In this document: piece by piece, positions 34,665 through 44,602 of the stretch
How positions within the stretch are numbered: position 1 is the first letter of the stretch
Layout: every line of letters starts with the position of its first letter
NCBI RefSeq assembly: GCF_001894785.1
Contig: NZ_BCWW01000003.1
Location: forward strand, 372,001 to 436,000
Direction: 5' to 3'
Length of the DNA stretch: 64,000 nucleotides
Source: Rhodococcoides fascians NBRC 12155 = LMG 3623
Lineage (GTDB): Bacteria; Actinomycetota; Actinomycetes; Mycobacteriales; Mycobacteriaceae
The notes under the pieces: model-generated
Told to the model about the DNA's origin: nothing
Seen by the model: the letters and a program-made list of their open reading frames with translations, nothing else
The model's database searches: none
Translations under genes and position numbers: made by a program

Positions 34665-36068
34665 TTATCGGGCCGTGCGCTTGGGCATGAACACCGCAGC
34701 GACAGTCATCAGGACGGCGGCGACCAGCACTCCGATGAAGACCAGATGGATGGCGTCGGACAGTTGTTCGGGTTCTGGATCTCCGGACACACGGGCGTTG
34801 ACGATGGCACCGAACACCGCGACGCCGACGGCGCTACCGAGTGAACGGGCGAACATGTTGGTGGAGGTGACGACGCCGCGTTCGGCCCACTCGACGCTCG
34901 ACTGTGCGGCGATCAATGTGGGGCTCGCGATCAACCCCATGCCGAGGCCGATGACGAAGCACATCGCCGCGACGTGCCAGATCTGCGAATCGGCGTCGAG
35001 CAGAGTCGTCAGTGCCGTGCCCACGATCCCGATCGAACCGCCGACCACTGCCGTCGTGCGGAAGCCGAAGCGCAGATACACCCGCCCGGACTGGGATGCC
35101 GCGATCGGCCAGCCGAGGGTCAGCGTGGACAGCGAGAAGCCGGCGATGATGGCTCCTGTGCCGAACACGCCCTGTACGAAGGTCGGGACGTAGGACGTCA
35201 GTCCCAGGATCAATGCGCCGACGAGCAACGAGATGAAGCTGCTGACCACCAGCACCCGCCGGGTGAACACCCACAGCGGCAGGATCGGCTCCTCGGCGCG
35301 GGACTCGACCCATGCGAACACCGCCAGCAGTAGGAAGCCCACGACGAAGATCGCGATGCTGATCGGCGAACCCCAGGCCCAGGACTGGCCGCCTTCGAGC
35401 AGGCCGAGGAGCACCATCGTCGCGCCGACGGTGAGCAGAGCGGCACCGAGGTAATCGATCTTCGGCTTGGCGCGTTCGACTGCGCCTTCCTCGAACTTGC
35501 GCAGCAACATGAACGCCGCCACCGCGCACAGCGGAATGTTGATGAAAAAGATCCACCGCCACGACAGGTACTCGGAGAAGACGCCACCGAGGGCGGGGCC
35601 GAGCACCGAGGAAATCGCCCACACGCTGGCCAGGTAGCCCTGCACCTTGGCGCGCTCGGGCAGCGTGTAGATGTCGCCTGCGATCGTGATGGACATCGGC
35701 TGGACGGCACCCGCACCGAGTCCCTGAATCGCGCGGAAAGCAATCAGAGCAGGCATGCTCCACGCCAGGCCGCACAGAATCGAGCCCAGGCAGAACACCG
35801 CGATGCCGAACACCATGATCTTCTTGCGCCCGAACAGATCGGACAATTTGCCGTAGAGCGGCACCGAGACAGCCTGTGCCAGCAGGTAGATCGAGAACAA
35901 CCACGGGAACTGCGCGAACCCGCCGAGGTCGCCGACGATGGTGAGCACCGCAGTGGCGATGATCGTCGCGTCCAGCGCAACCAGCGACGAGCTGAGCATC
36001 AGCGCGATCAGGATGGGACCGCGTTCGGAGCGGAATCCGATGTCCGGGGTCGATTCGGTCGTTGCCAT
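34665..36068 (-). CDS. MFS multidrug-type exporter, DHA2 (14-TM, EmrB/QacA) family
   Basis: This is a 467-aa proton-coupled efflux protein of about 14 membrane segments. Landmarks are LDATIIATAVLTIVGDLGG in TM1 (motif D1), GKLSDLFGRKKIM (motif A) and AFRAIQGLGAGAVQPMS with SSVLGPALGGVFSEYLSWRWIFFINIP (motif C), all of the DHA2 group. Substrate is unknown. Export of the siderophore is possible because it adjoins the island, but no iron box was seen upstream, and I recall an EmrB-like gene near purC in mycobacteria, which favours an ancestral neighbour. Confidence 0.88.
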   Translation of the reverse strand: MATTESTPDIGFRSERGPILIALMLSSSLVALDATIIATAVLTIVGDLGGFAQFPWLFSIYLLAQAVSVPLYGKLSDLFGRKKIMVFGIAVFCLGSILCGLAWSMPALIAFRAIQGLGAGAVQPMSITIAGDIYTLPERAKVQGYLASVWAISSVLGPALGGVFSEYLSWRWIFFINIPLCAVAAFMLLRKFEEGAVERAKPKIDYLGAALLTVGATMVLLGLLEGGQSWAWGSPISIAIFVVGFLLLAVFAWVESRAEEPILPLWVFTRRVLVVSSFISLLVGALILGLTSYVPTFVQGVFGTGAIIAGFSLSTLTLGWPIAASQSGRVYLRFGFRTTAVVGGSIGIVGTALTTLLDADSQIWHVAAMCFVIGLGMGLIASPTLIAAQSSVEWAERGVVTSTNMFARSLGSAVGVAVFGAIVNARVSGDPEPEQLSDAIHLVFIGVLVAAVLMTVAAVFMPKRTAR

Positions 36069-36131
36069 TGCTACTCATTGTGATCCCTGCCCGCCGACGT
36101 GGCGGCACCGGCCCAGATAGTGTTGAGCCTC

Positions 36132-37016
36132 GTGCGACCATCACTGAGTAGCTACGAGCATCTGGCCGGCGGCAAGGTCCGCGATCTGTACACGATCGAC
36201 GACGCGCATCTGCTGCTCGTCGCGAGCGATCGAATCTCGGCCTACGACCACATCCTCGACACCCCGATCCCGGACAAGGGACGGGTGTTGACGGCGATGA
36301 GCGTGTTCTTCTTCGAGGAGCTCGGCGGCGTCAACCACCTGGCCGGTGATCCGCTCGACGAACGCATCCCCGCCGAACTGCTCGGCCGCGCCCTGGTGGT
36401 GAAGAAGCTGAACATGGTGCCGATCGAGTGCGTTGCTCGCGGTTATCTCACCGGATCCGGGTTGGCGGACTACAACGCGACCGGCGCCGTGTGCGGCGTC
36501 GAACTGCCGCCCGGCCTGATCGAATCGAGCAAACTCGACGAGGTCATCTTCACTCCTGCCGCCAAGGCCGAACTGGGCGAGCACGACGAGAACATCACCT
36601 TCGACCAGGCCGTCGAACTGGTCGGTGCCGAGCTGGCCTTCAAGCTCCGCGAAGACACCATCGAGATCTATTCGCGTGCAGCCAACTTCGCTCTGGAACG
36701 CGGAATCATCCTCGCGGACACCAAGTTCGAGTTCGGGACCGATGCCGACGGCAACCTCGTTCTCGCCGACGAGGTGCTCACCCCCGATTCCTCGCGCTAC
36801 TGGCCTGCCGATTCGTACGAAGAAGGTCGCGTTCAGCCCAGTTTCGACAAGCAGTTCGTTCGCGACTGGCTGACCGGCGAATCCGGCTGGGACCGAGCGT
36901 CCGACACCCCACCGCCACCGTTGCCCGACGACGTCGTCGCCGCAACGCGCAGCCGCTACATCGAGGCCTACGAGCGCATCTCGGGCCTGAACTTCGACGA
37001 TTGGGTCACGCCATGA
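36132..37016 (+). CDS. purC: SAICAR synthetase
   Basis: This 294-aa enzyme joins aspartate to CAIR with ATP in purine synthesis. The start [20 protein letters not shown] is standard, followed by [43 protein letters not shown] sequence and the signature LADTKFEFG. The GTG at 36132 is preferred to an upstream start at 36099, which adds an atypical extension. It overlaps the following peptidase gene by ATGA. Confidence 0.95.
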   Translation: MRPSLSSYEHLAGGKVRDLYTIDDAHLLLVASDRISAYDHILDTPIPDKGRVLTAMSVFFFEELGGVNHLAGDPLDERIPAELLGRALVVKKLNMVPIECVARGYLTGSGLADYNATGAVCGVELPPGLIESSKLDEVIFTPAAKAELGEHDENITFDQAVELVGAELAFKLREDTIEIYSRAANFALERGIILADTKFEFGTDADGNLVLADEVLTPDSSRYWPADSYEEGRVQPSFDKQFVRDWLTGESGWDRASDTPPPPLPDDVVAATRSRYIEAYERISGLNFDDWVTP

Positions 37017-39145
37017 CGATCACCCCTCCCATTGCCAAGAAGGTGCCGCAGGAGCGCACCCATCACGGCGACACGTTCATCGACAACTACGAGTGGTTGC
37101 GCGCCAAGGAAGACCCCGAGGTGATCGCCTACCTCGAAGCCGAGAACTCGTACACCGAGCAGCAGACGGCCGGACTGGAAGCACTCCGCGGCAAGATCTT
37201 CGACGAGATCAAATCGCGCACCCAGGAGACCGACCTGTCCGTGCCGACGCGCATGGGCCAGTGGTGGTACTACTCACGCACCGTCGAGGGAAAGTCGTAC
37301 GGCCTCCAATGCCGTTGCCCCGTCGACTCTCCCGACGACTGGACACCGCCGACACTGTCGTCCGACGTGGATGTGCCGGGGGAGCAGATCCTGCTCGACG
37401 CCAACGTCGAGGCGGAGGGTCACGACTTCTTCTCGCTCGGGGCCTTCTCCATCAGCCTCGACGGCACGTTGCTGGCGTACTCCACCGACACCGAGGGCGA
37501 CGAGCGGTACACGCTGCGTTTCAAGAACCTCGAGACCGGTGAACTGCTCGCCGACACCATCGAGAACGTCGCGCCGGGAGCCACCTGGACCGCCGACGCC
37601 ACGCATGTCTTCTACCTGACGGTCGACGAGTCCTGGCGTCCCGACACCGTCTGGCGGCACACGCTCGGTAAGGCCGAGGACGTCAAGGTCTTCCACGAGC
37701 CCGACGAGAGCTACTGGGTCGGATTCGGTTCCACCCGTAGCGAGAAGTACCTGATGATCTGGGTCGGCTCCAAGATCACCTCCGAGTGCCTCGTCCTCGA
37801 ATCCACCGATCCCGAGGGCGAATTCCGCGTCGTGCTGCCGCGCACGGACGGCATCGAGTACAGCATCGAACACGCCGTCGTAGCCGGTGAGGATCGTTTC
37901 CTGATCACCCACAACGGCTCGGTCAACGGCTGGGGCACCGAGGGGGAGAAGGCCGAGAACTTCCTGCTCGCTGAGGCCCCGGTGAGCGATCCACTCGATC
38001 AGCGCATTCTGGTTCCGCATCAGGGCGACGTCCGAGTCGAGGACATCGACGCCTTCGCCGGCCACCTGATCTTCACCTACCGCCGAGAAGCGTTGACCCG
38101 CATGGCGATCTGGCCGCTGACCGACGAGGGATACGGCGAGTACCGCGAGCTCGAGTTCGACGAGGAGCTCTACTCCGTCGGTGCGGGCTCGAACCCGGAA
38201 TGGGATCAGCCGTTGCTGCGGATGGTCTACACCTCGTTCATTACGCCCGGTCAGGTCTACGACCTGGATATCGCGAGCAGTGAACTGCTGCTTCGTAAAT
38301 CGCAGCCGGTGTTGGGTCAGTTCGATGCCGGTGACTATGTGCAGCACCGAGAGTGGGCGACCGCGCCGGACGGAACACAGATTCCGCTGTCGGTCATCGC
38401 TCGCAAGGACGTCCCCGAGGGGCCTGCTCCTACGCTGCTGTACGGCTACGGATCGTACGAGGCATCGATGGACCCGTCGTTCTCGGTAGCACGTCTGTCC
38501 CTGCTCGACCGCGGCATCGTCTTCGTCGTCGCACACGTGCGCGGCGGCGGTGAGATGGGTAGGCACTGGTACGACCAGGGCAAGACGCTGCAGAAGAAGA
38601 ACACGTTCACCGACTTCATCGCTGCGGCACAGCATCTGATCGACACCGGCCGTACCTCACCGAAGCATCTGGTCGCCGACGGCGGTAGCGCAGGTGGTCT
38701 GCTGATGGGTGCGGTGGCCAACCTCGCACCCGAGCTGTTCAACGGCATCCTGGCCAACGTGCCGTTCGTCGACCCACTCACCTCCATCCTCGACCCGTCG
38801 CTGCCGCTGACGGTCATCGAATGGGACGAGTGGGGTAACCCGTTGGCGGACAAGGAAGTGTACGAGTACATGAAGTCGTACAGCCCCTACGAGAACGTCG
38901 AGGCCAAGGACTACCCGTCGATCCTCGCGATCACGTCCATCAACGACACCCGCGTCCTGTACGTCGAACCGGCCAAATGGGTTGCGGCCCTGCGTGCCAC
39001 GAAGACCGGTGACTCGGACCTGCTCCTCAAGACCGAAATGAGCGCCGGACACGGCGGAGTCAGCGGCCGCTACGAGAAATGGAAAGAAGCGGCCTTCGAG
39101 TACGCCTGGATCGTCGAGAAGACCGGTGCCCATGTGAGTGGCTGA
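37013..39145 (+). CDS. ptrB: Oligopeptidase B (prolyl oligopeptidase family S9A)
   Basis: This 710-aa cytosolic serine peptidase cleaves short peptides, in this family usually after Arg or Lys. The N-terminal two-thirds form a beta-propeller ([23 protein letters not shown] opening, [21 protein letters not shown]). The C-terminal alpha/beta-hydrolase has GGSAGG with the nucleophile Ser, the Asp in INDTRVLY and the His in [22 protein letters not shown] precedes the Ser as usual. In mycobacteria ptrB also adjoins purC. The open frame reaches back to 36428 over purC, but the ATG at 37013 (ATGA overlap) is the start. Confidence 0.93.
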   Translation: MTITPPIAKKVPQERTHHGDTFIDNYEWLRAKEDPEVIAYLEAENSYTEQQTAGLEALRGKIFDEIKSRTQETDLSVPTRMGQWWYYSRTVEGKSYGLQCRCPVDSPDDWTPPTLSSDVDVPGEQILLDANVEAEGHDFFSLGAFSISLDGTLLAYSTDTEGDERYTLRFKNLETGELLADTIENVAPGATWTADATHVFYLTVDESWRPDTVWRHTLGKAEDVKVFHEPDESYWVGFGSTRSEKYLMIWVGSKITSECLVLESTDPEGEFRVVLPRTDGIEYSIEHAVVAGEDRFLITHNGSVNGWGTEGEKAENFLLAEAPVSDPLDQRILVPHQGDVRVEDIDAFAGHLIFTYRREALTRMAIWPLTDEGYGEYRELEFDEELYSVGAGSNPEWDQPLLRMVYTSFITPGQVYDLDIASSELLLRKSQPVLGQFDAGDYVQHREWATAPDGTQIPLSVIARKDVPEGPAPTLLYGYGSYEASMDPSFSVARLSLLDRGIVFVVAHVRGGGEMGRHWYDQGKTLQKKNTFTDFIAAAQHLIDTGRTSPKHLVADGGSAGGLLMGAVANLAPELFNGILANVPFVDPLTSILDPSLPLTVIEWDEWGNPLADKEVYEYMKSYSPYENVEAKDYPSILAITSINDTRVLYVEPAKWVAALRATKTGDSDLLLKTEMSAGHGGVSGRYEKWKEAAFEYAWIVEKTGAHVSG

Positions 39146-39209
39146 CTTTCGGGTCGTTCCGCAGGCTCCACTCCTGCCTCGTAGCCTGCTCCGAATTTCC
39201 ACTCACATG
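39131..39209. terminator. Inverted repeat between convergent ptrB and dctR-like genes
   Basis: CATGTGAGTGG (39131-39141) pairs with CCACTCACATG (39199-39209). Its left arm covers the end of ptrB just before the stop. The TTTCCACTCACAT at 39196-39208 is identical to the arm of the hairpin at 533-574, so both belong to a recurring intergenic element. Bidirectional termination is the likely role. Confidence 0.5.
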
Positions 39210-39223
39210 CGGCGCCAGCCGCT

Positions 39224-39898
39224 CTAACGCCACACATAGCGGACCTGCGGTCGCCCGGCCTTACCGTATTCGGTGTGCCGGGTGACCAGGCCGTCGTCGG
39301 CCAGTCGTTCGAGGTAGCGCCAGGCCGTCACCCGGGATACGCCGACAACCTTGGCCGCCTCGGAGGCGTTGAGGCCGTCGACGGATTGCTTGACGCTGGC
39401 GGTGATGCCGTCCATCGTCTGTGGGGCAATGCCTTTGGGGGTGGAGACGCGTTCGTCGGCCGTGCGCAGATGCGCCATCGCACGGTCGATGTCTCGTTGA
39501 CTCGACGCGTTCTCGCCGGCGGGTAATGCATCGTGGAATTCGCGATAGCGCTCGAGCTTGTCGCGGAACGCAGCGAACGTGAACGGTTTGAGCAGATACA
39601 GCACGATGCCGTGCGCCACTGCCGAACGCACCACCGACAGATCACGTTCGGAGGTGATGGCAATGACGTCGGGGCTCGGACGCAGACCGCCGAGCGCCGC
39701 AGCGACGTCGATGCCACTGGCGTCGGGCAGGCCGATGTCCAGCAACACCAGATCGACGGGTTCGGTGCTGGCGAATCGCATGGCCGCAGCGCCGGTGTGC
39801 GCGACGCCGGCCACGTCGAAACCGGGCGTCCGCTCGACGTACGTCTTGTGGGCCTCGGCGATGAGCGGTTCGTCGTCGACGATCAGTACGCGGATCAC
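39224..39898 (-). CDS. Response regulator, CitB/DctR family
   Basis: This 224-aa regulator has a receiver domain with DDEP (acidic pocket), phospho-acceptor Asp in LVLLDIGLPDASG (about residue 54), a Ser/Thr in AITSERD and Lys in LLKPFTF. The C-terminal helix-turn-helix LNASEAAKVVGVSRVTAWRYLERL is followed by a winged segment ending GRPQVRYVW, the form found in regulators of C4-dicarboxylate and citrate uptake. It overlaps its kinase by 4 bases and is divergent from the transporter it probably controls. Confidence 0.9.
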   Translation of the reverse strand: MIRVLIVDDEPLIAEAHKTYVERTPGFDVAGVAHTGAAAMRFASTEPVDLVLLDIGLPDASGIDVAAALGGLRPSPDVIAITSERDLSVVRSAVAHGIVLYLLKPFTFAAFRDKLERYREFHDALPAGENASSQRDIDRAMAHLRTADERVSTPKGIAPQTMDGITASVKQSVDGLNASEAAKVVGVSRVTAWRYLERLADDGLVTRHTEYGKAGRPQVRYVWR

Positions 39899-41451
39899 GA
39901 CGTCGCCCCCGGAATGGTCGCAACCAACACCGACCCGTACGTCACTTCCGAGGTCAACGTGCCACCGTGCCGCGTGATCACCTGCGTCACCAACGCGAGG
40001 CCGAGTCCGCGAGATCCGGATTTGGTCGAGTATCCCCGCCGGAGAGCAGCTTTCAAGGTTTCCGGTGGCATGCCGGGACCACTGTCGGCCACCCGGACGA
40101 CAAGTTCACCGTCGGCGTCGCGGACCGTCACTTCGACCCACGGCTGGTCGGATTCTTTCGAGGCATCGATCGCATTGTCTATCAGATTGCCTACCAGCGT
40201 CACCAATTCGCGAGCAGTCAGAACCCCTTCGTGTTCCATCGCCGTGTCGTCGGTGATCGTCAGCTCGACGCCCTGTTCGGCAGCCTGGCTGACCTTGCCG
40301 AGCAACAGCGCCGCGAGCGCAGGCTCGCCGACCGCGTTCATCAACCGGTCGATGAGCGTCTGCGAGAGTTCGAGGTCGGCCGTCGCGAATTCGACGGCTT
40401 CTTCGGGCCGACCGAGTTCGACCATCGTGATGACCGTGTGCAACCGATTCGCCGCCTCGTGCGCCTGCGAGCGCAGTGACTCCGCGAAACTGCGCACCGA
40501 ATCCAATTCGCCCATCAACGAACGCAACTCGGTCTGATCGCGAATCGTCAGGACGTTACCCAGGCGTTTGCCCTCCCACATGACCGGATCCTGGTTGACG
40601 ACGAGTACACGATCTTTCGTCAGATGCAGCTCACCGCGGACGATCCCGGTGTCCATCTGTTGCATCGACTCCGGCAACGACGTCAGCGATACCGGCCCGT
40701 CCGGTAGGTCGAGAAGGCGTCGGGCCTCGTCGTTGACCAACTCCGCCTCGTCGCTGCGTCCGAACACCAACAGACCCTCGCCGATGGAATGCAGAACGGC
40801 GTCGTGATGCTCGTACATCGTCCGCAATTCGGCCGGAGCCATCCCCAAAGTCTGACGCCGTAGCCGGCGGCTGAGCAGCGTCGAACCGGCCGCAGCGACG
40901 ACGAAGGCCGCGAGCACGACGGCGAGGATCAACGGCAGGCCTTGCAGGAACTGATCGCTGATCTTCTGGCGGGTGACTCCGGCAGACACGAGACCGACGA
41001 TCTCGCCGTCGGTATCGGTGACGGGTGTGACCGCCCTGATCGACGGGCCGAGAGAGCCCACGTACGTCTCGGTGAACGTCTCGCCGAGCAGTGCGCGATC
41101 GATGTTGCCGCTGAACGGTTTACCGATCAGGTCGACGGTGGTGTGCGTGAAGCGGGTGCGATCGGGAGCCATGACGACGATGAAATCGACCCCGGTGACC
41201 TGCCTGATCTTCTCCGTTTCCGGCTGCAGACGAGACGTCGGGTCTTCGGATTCGATGGCCAGCGGCGTCGACGGTTCGTTGGCGATACTCACCGCGATCG
41301 CCGTCACCTCACGTCGGGTGGCGTCGTCGCTGTTGGACCTCTCGTTGAGGATCGTCAGGATCCCGCCGGCGAGAACGACGACGGCCATGACGACCAGTTG
41401 CAGGACCAATACCTGGCCCGCCACGCTCAGCGGCCGCTTCGAGGACAACAC
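39895..41451 (-). CDS. Sensor histidine kinase, CitA/DcuS (DctS-like) family
   Basis: This is a membrane sensor of about 518 aa. The first hydrophobic segment is VLVLQLVVMAVVVLAGGIL, followed by a ~130-residue extracellular PAS-like ligand domain (FIVVMAPDRTRFTH) and a second segment LPLILAVVLAAFVVAAAG. A cytoplasmic PAS domain follows (AVLHSIGEGLLVFG). The phospho-acceptor His lies in SQAHEAANRLHTVITMVELG, and the ATPase has NLIDNAIDAS and RVADSGPGMP. The probable ligand is a C4-dicarboxylate. Start is unclear: GTG 41451 or TTG 41448 follow AAGGA, and TTG 41466 is also in frame. Confidence 0.88.
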   Translation of the reverse strand: MLSSKRPLSVAGQVLVLQLVVMAVVVLAGGILTILNERSNSDDATRREVTAIAVSIANEPSTPLAIESEDPTSRLQPETEKIRQVTGVDFIVVMAPDRTRFTHTTVDLIGKPFSGNIDRALLGETFTETYVGSLGPSIRAVTPVTDTDGEIVGLVSAGVTRQKISDQFLQGLPLILAVVLAAFVVAAAGSTLLSRRLRRQTLGMAPAELRTMYEHHDAVLHSIGEGLLVFGRSDEAELVNDEARRLLDLPDGPVSLTSLPESMQQMDTGIVRGELHLTKDRVLVVNQDPVMWEGKRLGNVLTIRDQTELRSLMGELDSVRSFAESLRSQAHEAANRLHTVITMVELGRPEEAVEFATADLELSQTLIDRLMNAVGEPALAALLLGKVSQAAEQGVELTITDDTAMEHEGVLTARELVTLVGNLIDNAIDASKESDQPWVEVTVRDADGELVVRVADSGPGMPPETLKAALRRGYSTKSGSRGLGLALVTQVITRHGGTLTSEVTYGSVLVATIPGATS

Positions 41452-41498
41452 ATTCCTTTCGGACAAGAAACATCGATGTGAACAGAATGAACGTATAG

Positions 41499-41512
41499 GT
41501 GACTCCAGTCAC
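41499..41512. promoter_or_regulatory. Dyad in the gap between dctS-like and dctA genes
   Basis: GTGACTCCAGTCAC is a perfect 6-base dyad with a 2-base centre, in the ~170-base divergent gap. It is a possible binding site for the response regulator. This is a positional inference only. Confidence 0.3.
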
Positions 41513-41621
41513 TGCGTGCAGCAACATCATCTCTCAGCAGGGGTGACCCACCTCACTCCACTCCGGCGATCACGAAGCCACCAGCCACATTCACGCACCA
41601 CCGGAACACTAAGGAACGTCC

Positions 41622-43022
41622 ATGACTATCAGCACCGACGCTGAGCGGAACGACAATCCGTCGTCCGAGCCGAAGAAGAAGCGCGACAGAACGCACTGGC
41701 TCTACATCGCGGTGATCATCGCCGTCATCGCCGGCATCATCGTCGGGCTGGTGGCCAAGGATTTCGCGTCCGACCTGTCGATCCTCGGCACGCTCTTCGT
41801 CAGCCTGATCAAGATGATGATCAGCCCGGTCATCTTCTGCACCATCGTCCTCGGCATCGGATCGGTACGCGCCGCAGCCAGCGTCGGCCGAGTCGGCGGC
41901 CTGGCGCTCGCTTACTTCATCGGCATGTCGACCATCGCCCTCGGTATCGGCATGGTTGTCGGCAACCTCATCAAGCCCGGTGACGGACTGAACATCACGC
42001 CGAACGACGCCGGACTCAAGCTCGCCGACACCGCCCACGAGGCCGGCGGGACGATGGACTTCATCGCCGGGATCATTCCGACATCGCTGCTTTCGTCGCT
42101 GACGGCCGGTTCTGTTCTGCAGACGCTGTTCGTCGCCATCCTCGTCGGTTTCGCACTGCAGGCCATGGGCAAGCAGGGTGAAGGCATCCTCAAGGGCATC
42201 GGCGCAGTACAGAAGCTCGTCTTCCGCATCCTGACGATGATCCTGTGGCTCGCCCCGATCGGTGCCTTCGGTGCCATCGCCGGTGTCGTCGGCAAGACCG
42301 GCTTCGACGCAGTGATTCAGCTCGGCACTCTGATGCTGGCCTTCTACATCACCTGCTTCATCTTCGTCTTCTTCTTCCTCGGCCTGATTCTCAAGTTCGT
42401 CTCCGGCTTCTCGATCTTCAAGCTGGTCAAGTACCTGGCCCGGGAGTACCTGCTCATCGTTGCCACGTCGTCCTCCGAATCGGCCCTGCCGCGTCTGATC
42501 GCCAAGATGGAGCACGTCGGAGTCGAGCGCACCACCGTCGGCATCGTCGTCCCCACCGGTTACTCGTTCAACCTCGACGGCACCGCGATCTACCTGACCA
42601 TGGCCTCGATCTTCATTGCCGACGCCATGAACATGCCGCTCTCCATCGGGGAGCAGTTCTCGCTGCTGCTGTTCATGATCATCGCCTCCAAGGGCGCAGC
42701 CGGAGTGTCCGGAGCAGGCCTGGCGACTCTCGCCGGCGGCCTGTCGAGCCACCGCCCGGAACTGCTCGACGGTGTTCAGCTCATCGTCGGAATCGACCGC
42801 TTCATGTCCGAAGCCCGCGCCGTCACCAACTTCTCGGGTAACGCCGTTGCCACCTTGCTGGTCGGCACCTGGACCAAGACGATCGATAAGGATCGGGTCA
42901 ACACGGTGCTCGACGGCAACCTGCCGTTCGACGAGGAGACCATGGTCGACGACCACCTCCCCGAGGACGAGCGACCCGCCGACAAGCAGGTCATCATCGA
43001 AAAGAACGCCGCCAAGGCATAA
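41622..43022 (+). CDS. dctA: C4-dicarboxylate/cation symporter (DctA, DAACS family)
   Basis: This is a 466-aa uptake protein for succinate, fumarate and malate. It has about eight membrane segments, the serine-rich loop TSSSESALPRLI, the substrate motif YSFNLDGTAIYLTMASIFIA, and GIDRFMSEARAVTNFSGNAVATLLV, all diagnostic. MISPVIFCTIVLGI is in an early segment. The ATG at 41622 follows AAGGA. It is transcribed away from the two-component system and is followed by two hairpins that end its transcript. Confidence 0.93.
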   Translation: MTISTDAERNDNPSSEPKKKRDRTHWLYIAVIIAVIAGIIVGLVAKDFASDLSILGTLFVSLIKMMISPVIFCTIVLGIGSVRAAASVGRVGGLALAYFIGMSTIALGIGMVVGNLIKPGDGLNITPNDAGLKLADTAHEAGGTMDFIAGIIPTSLLSSLTAGSVLQTLFVAILVGFALQAMGKQGEGILKGIGAVQKLVFRILTMILWLAPIGAFGAIAGVVGKTGFDAVIQLGTLMLAFYITCFIFVFFFLGLILKFVSGFSIFKLVKYLAREYLLIVATSSSESALPRLIAKMEHVGVERTTVGIVVPTGYSFNLDGTAIYLTMASIFIADAMNMPLSIGEQFSLLLFMIIASKGAAGVSGAGLATLAGGLSSHRPELLDGVQLIVGIDRFMSEARAVTNFSGNAVATLLVGTWTKTIDKDRVNTVLDGNLPFDEETMVDDHLPEDERPADKQVIIEKNAAKA

Positions 43023-43029
43023 GAACCTG

Positions 43030-43059
43030 CCGGGCGACGCGCATCCCCCCGTCGCCCGG
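43030..43059 (+). terminator. Hairpin just after dctA
   Basis: CCGGGCGACG (43030-43039) pairs perfectly with CGTCGCCCGG (43050-43059) around a 10-base loop. It is the first of two hairpins after dctA. Confidence 0.55.
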
Positions 43060-43070
43060 TTCGGAAGAAC

Positions 43071-43111
43071 GCAAGTACGGCCCTGCCACCAGCGGGGTCG
43101 TACTTGCTTTT
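43071..43111 (+). terminator. Intrinsic terminator after dctA
   Basis: GCAAGTACGGCCCTGC (43071-43086) pairs with 43092-43107 at 14 of 16 positions around a 5-base loop, directly followed by TTTT. This is the clearest rho-independent terminator in the window. Confidence 0.8.
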
Positions 43112-43156
43112 GTGCGTCGGTTCCATTCTGTCGGTACTCACAGGTAAGTTCGGGTG

Positions 43157-43663
43157 ATGACTGAAGTTCAGAACATCGGCATCAACACGCTGGGTGGTGC
43201 GCCCACCTCGCTCGACGAGTACGCCGGACGGGCCGTCCTCGTGGTCAATGTCGCATCCAAGTGCGGACTGACCCCGCAGTACGAAAAGCTGGAGAAGCTC
43301 GCCAACGAGTACTCCGCCAGTGGCCTGTCGGTCGTCGGGGTGCCGTGTAACCAGTTCGGTGGCCAAGAGCCCGGCACCGCCGAAGAAATCGAAACTTTCT
43401 GCTCCACCACGTACGGCGTCACGTTCGCGATGACCGAGAAGGTCGACGTCAACGGTGACAACCGGCACCCGCTCTACGCCGAACTGACCAAGACCGAGGA
43501 CGCCGACGGCACCGCCGGAGACGTTCAGTGGAACTTCGAGAAGTTCCTGATCTCCCCGGATGGCGTAGTCACCAACCGGTTCCGCCCGCGCACCGAGCCG
43601 GACGCACCCGAGGTGCTCGCCGCGATCGACAAGATCCTGCCGAAGGAAACGATCGCCGTTTAG
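43157..43663 (+). CDS. Glutathione-peroxidase-family peroxidase
   Basis: This 168-aa thioredoxin-fold peroxidase reduces hydroperoxides. The peroxidatic Cys36 is in NVASKCGLTPQY, a second Cys64 in VPCNQFGGQEPG, and the catalytic Gln and Trp are present (NQFGGQE, WNFEKFL). Actinobacteria have mycothiol and thioredoxin in place of glutathione, so thioredoxin is the likely reductant. Either ATG 43154 or 43157 may start it; 43157 is preferred as it begins MTEVQNIG. Confidence 0.9.
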   Translation: MTEVQNIGINTLGGAPTSLDEYAGRAVLVVNVASKCGLTPQYEKLEKLANEYSASGLSVVGVPCNQFGGQEPGTAEEIETFCSTTYGVTFAMTEKVDVNGDNRHPLYAELTKTEDADGTAGDVQWNFEKFLISPDGVVTNRFRPRTEPDAPEVLAAIDKILPKETIAV

Positions 43664-43681
43664 CTTCTGTCTGCATCGACG

Positions 43682-43715
43682 TCGAGCCTCGTTCACGCTG
43701 GTGTGCGAGGCTCGA
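43682..43715. terminator. Hairpin between the peroxidase and DUF2334 genes
   Basis: TCGAGCCTCG (43682-43691) pairs perfectly with CGAGGCTCGA (43706-43715) across 14 bases. It follows the peroxidase gene by 18 bases and ends only 3 bases before the next start codon, so it may also affect that gene's translation. Confidence 0.5.
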
Positions 43716-43718
43716 GTC

Positions 43719-44420
43719 ATGTCTGGACGCCTGATCGTGTCGGTGAGCGGAATCAAGAACGACACCTACGAGCATGCCGCCGAGTTCGCGCGAGAACTCG
43801 ACGGACGGGGTGTCCCGTTGTCCCTCCTCGTCGCACCGCGGCTGAAAGACAGATACCGTCTCGCAGCCGACGTGCCCACCCAGGAATGGCTGCGGACGCG
43901 ACGCGACGGAGGCGACGCCATCGTTCTGCACGGCTACGACCAGGCCGCGACGAAGCGTCGACGCTCCGAATTCTCCGCACTGCCGCGTCACGAAGCTCGA
44001 CTGCGCTTGATGGCCGCCGACCGCGTCATGGAACAGACCGGCCTGCGTACCCGAGTGTTCGCCGCTCCGCGCTGGATCGCCTCACCCGGAGCCATCGAGG
44101 CGCTCCCGGATGCAGGATTCCGAATGATCGCCTCACTCAACGGTATTCACGACCTCGACCGCGACGGCACCATCCGCGCCCGGGTCTGGGGAATCGGCGA
44201 AGGCTTCAAGGCCGAACCCTGGTGGTTCAAAGCACTCGTACTCGGGGCCGGTCGCACCGCCCGACGCGGGGGAGTGGTGCGCCTGGCCATCAGCGCCAAG
44301 CAACTCGGACGCCCCGCGCCGCGACAGGCAATCCTCGATGCCATCGACCTCTCCCTGCACCACAACGCCGCAGCCGGAGTCTACGAATGGATCCCGCGCA
44401 CCAAAACTCGCGTGGCCTGA
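43719..44420 (+). CDS. DUF2334 (polysaccharide-deacetylase-like) protein
   Basis: This 233-aa protein has a polysaccharide-deacetylase-like barrel of the DUF2334 type. It opens SGRLIVSVSGIKNDTYEHA, has LSLLVAPRLKDRYRL with the metal-site-like IVLHGYDQAATKRRRSEF, and FAAPRWIASPGAIEALPDAGFRMIAS. The usual NodB metal ligands are only partly recognisable, so enzymatic activity is unsure. ATG 43719 is taken because it begins MSGRLIVSVSG right after the hairpin; an upstream ATG at 43701 lies in that hairpin. Confidence 0.72.
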   Translation: MSGRLIVSVSGIKNDTYEHAAEFARELDGRGVPLSLLVAPRLKDRYRLAADVPTQEWLRTRRDGGDAIVLHGYDQAATKRRRSEFSALPRHEARLRLMAADRVMEQTGLRTRVFAAPRWIASPGAIEALPDAGFRMIASLNGIHDLDRDGTIRARVWGIGEGFKAEPWWFKALVLGAGRTARRGGVVRLAISAKQLGRPAPRQAILDAIDLSLHHNAAAGVYEWIPRTKTRVA

Positions 44421-44490
44421 CTCCTCGCTGCCTCACCCCGCCCCGCCCCAACCCCCGCCCCGCCCCCGGCTTGCTCTGTACCTCCAATTG

Positions 44491-44541
44491 GGATCAATGT
44501 GGCTTTCAGTCACTCAGATTGCAAGAAAGGCGCATTGATCC
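44491..44541. repeat. Long imperfect inverted repeat upstream of thiM
   Basis: GGATCAATGTGGCTTTC (44491-44507) pairs with 44525-44541 at 15 of 17 positions, one of the two differences being a G-U pair, around a 17-base loop. It lies about 60 bases before thiM. The 182-base gap has C-rich sequence before it and no recognisable TPP riboswitch. Its role (terminator, operator or dispersed repeat) is unknown. Confidence 0.65.
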
Positions 44542-44602
44542 GAAGGGGGTGGGGTGGTCCATTGACGCGAACGGGGTGGGAGCGGTCGTAGACTCGACAG
44601 CG

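Noticed and set aside
34665..36068. MFS gene as the dedicated siderophore exporter
   Set aside because: No iron box was seen before it, it is convergent to the island and it looks like an ancestral neighbour of purC. The role remains possible but unsupported.
44540..44602. TPP riboswitch before thiM, suggested by ACGGGGTG
   Set aside because: The CUGAGA element and the conserved 3' part are absent and only about 40 bases remain before the start codon.
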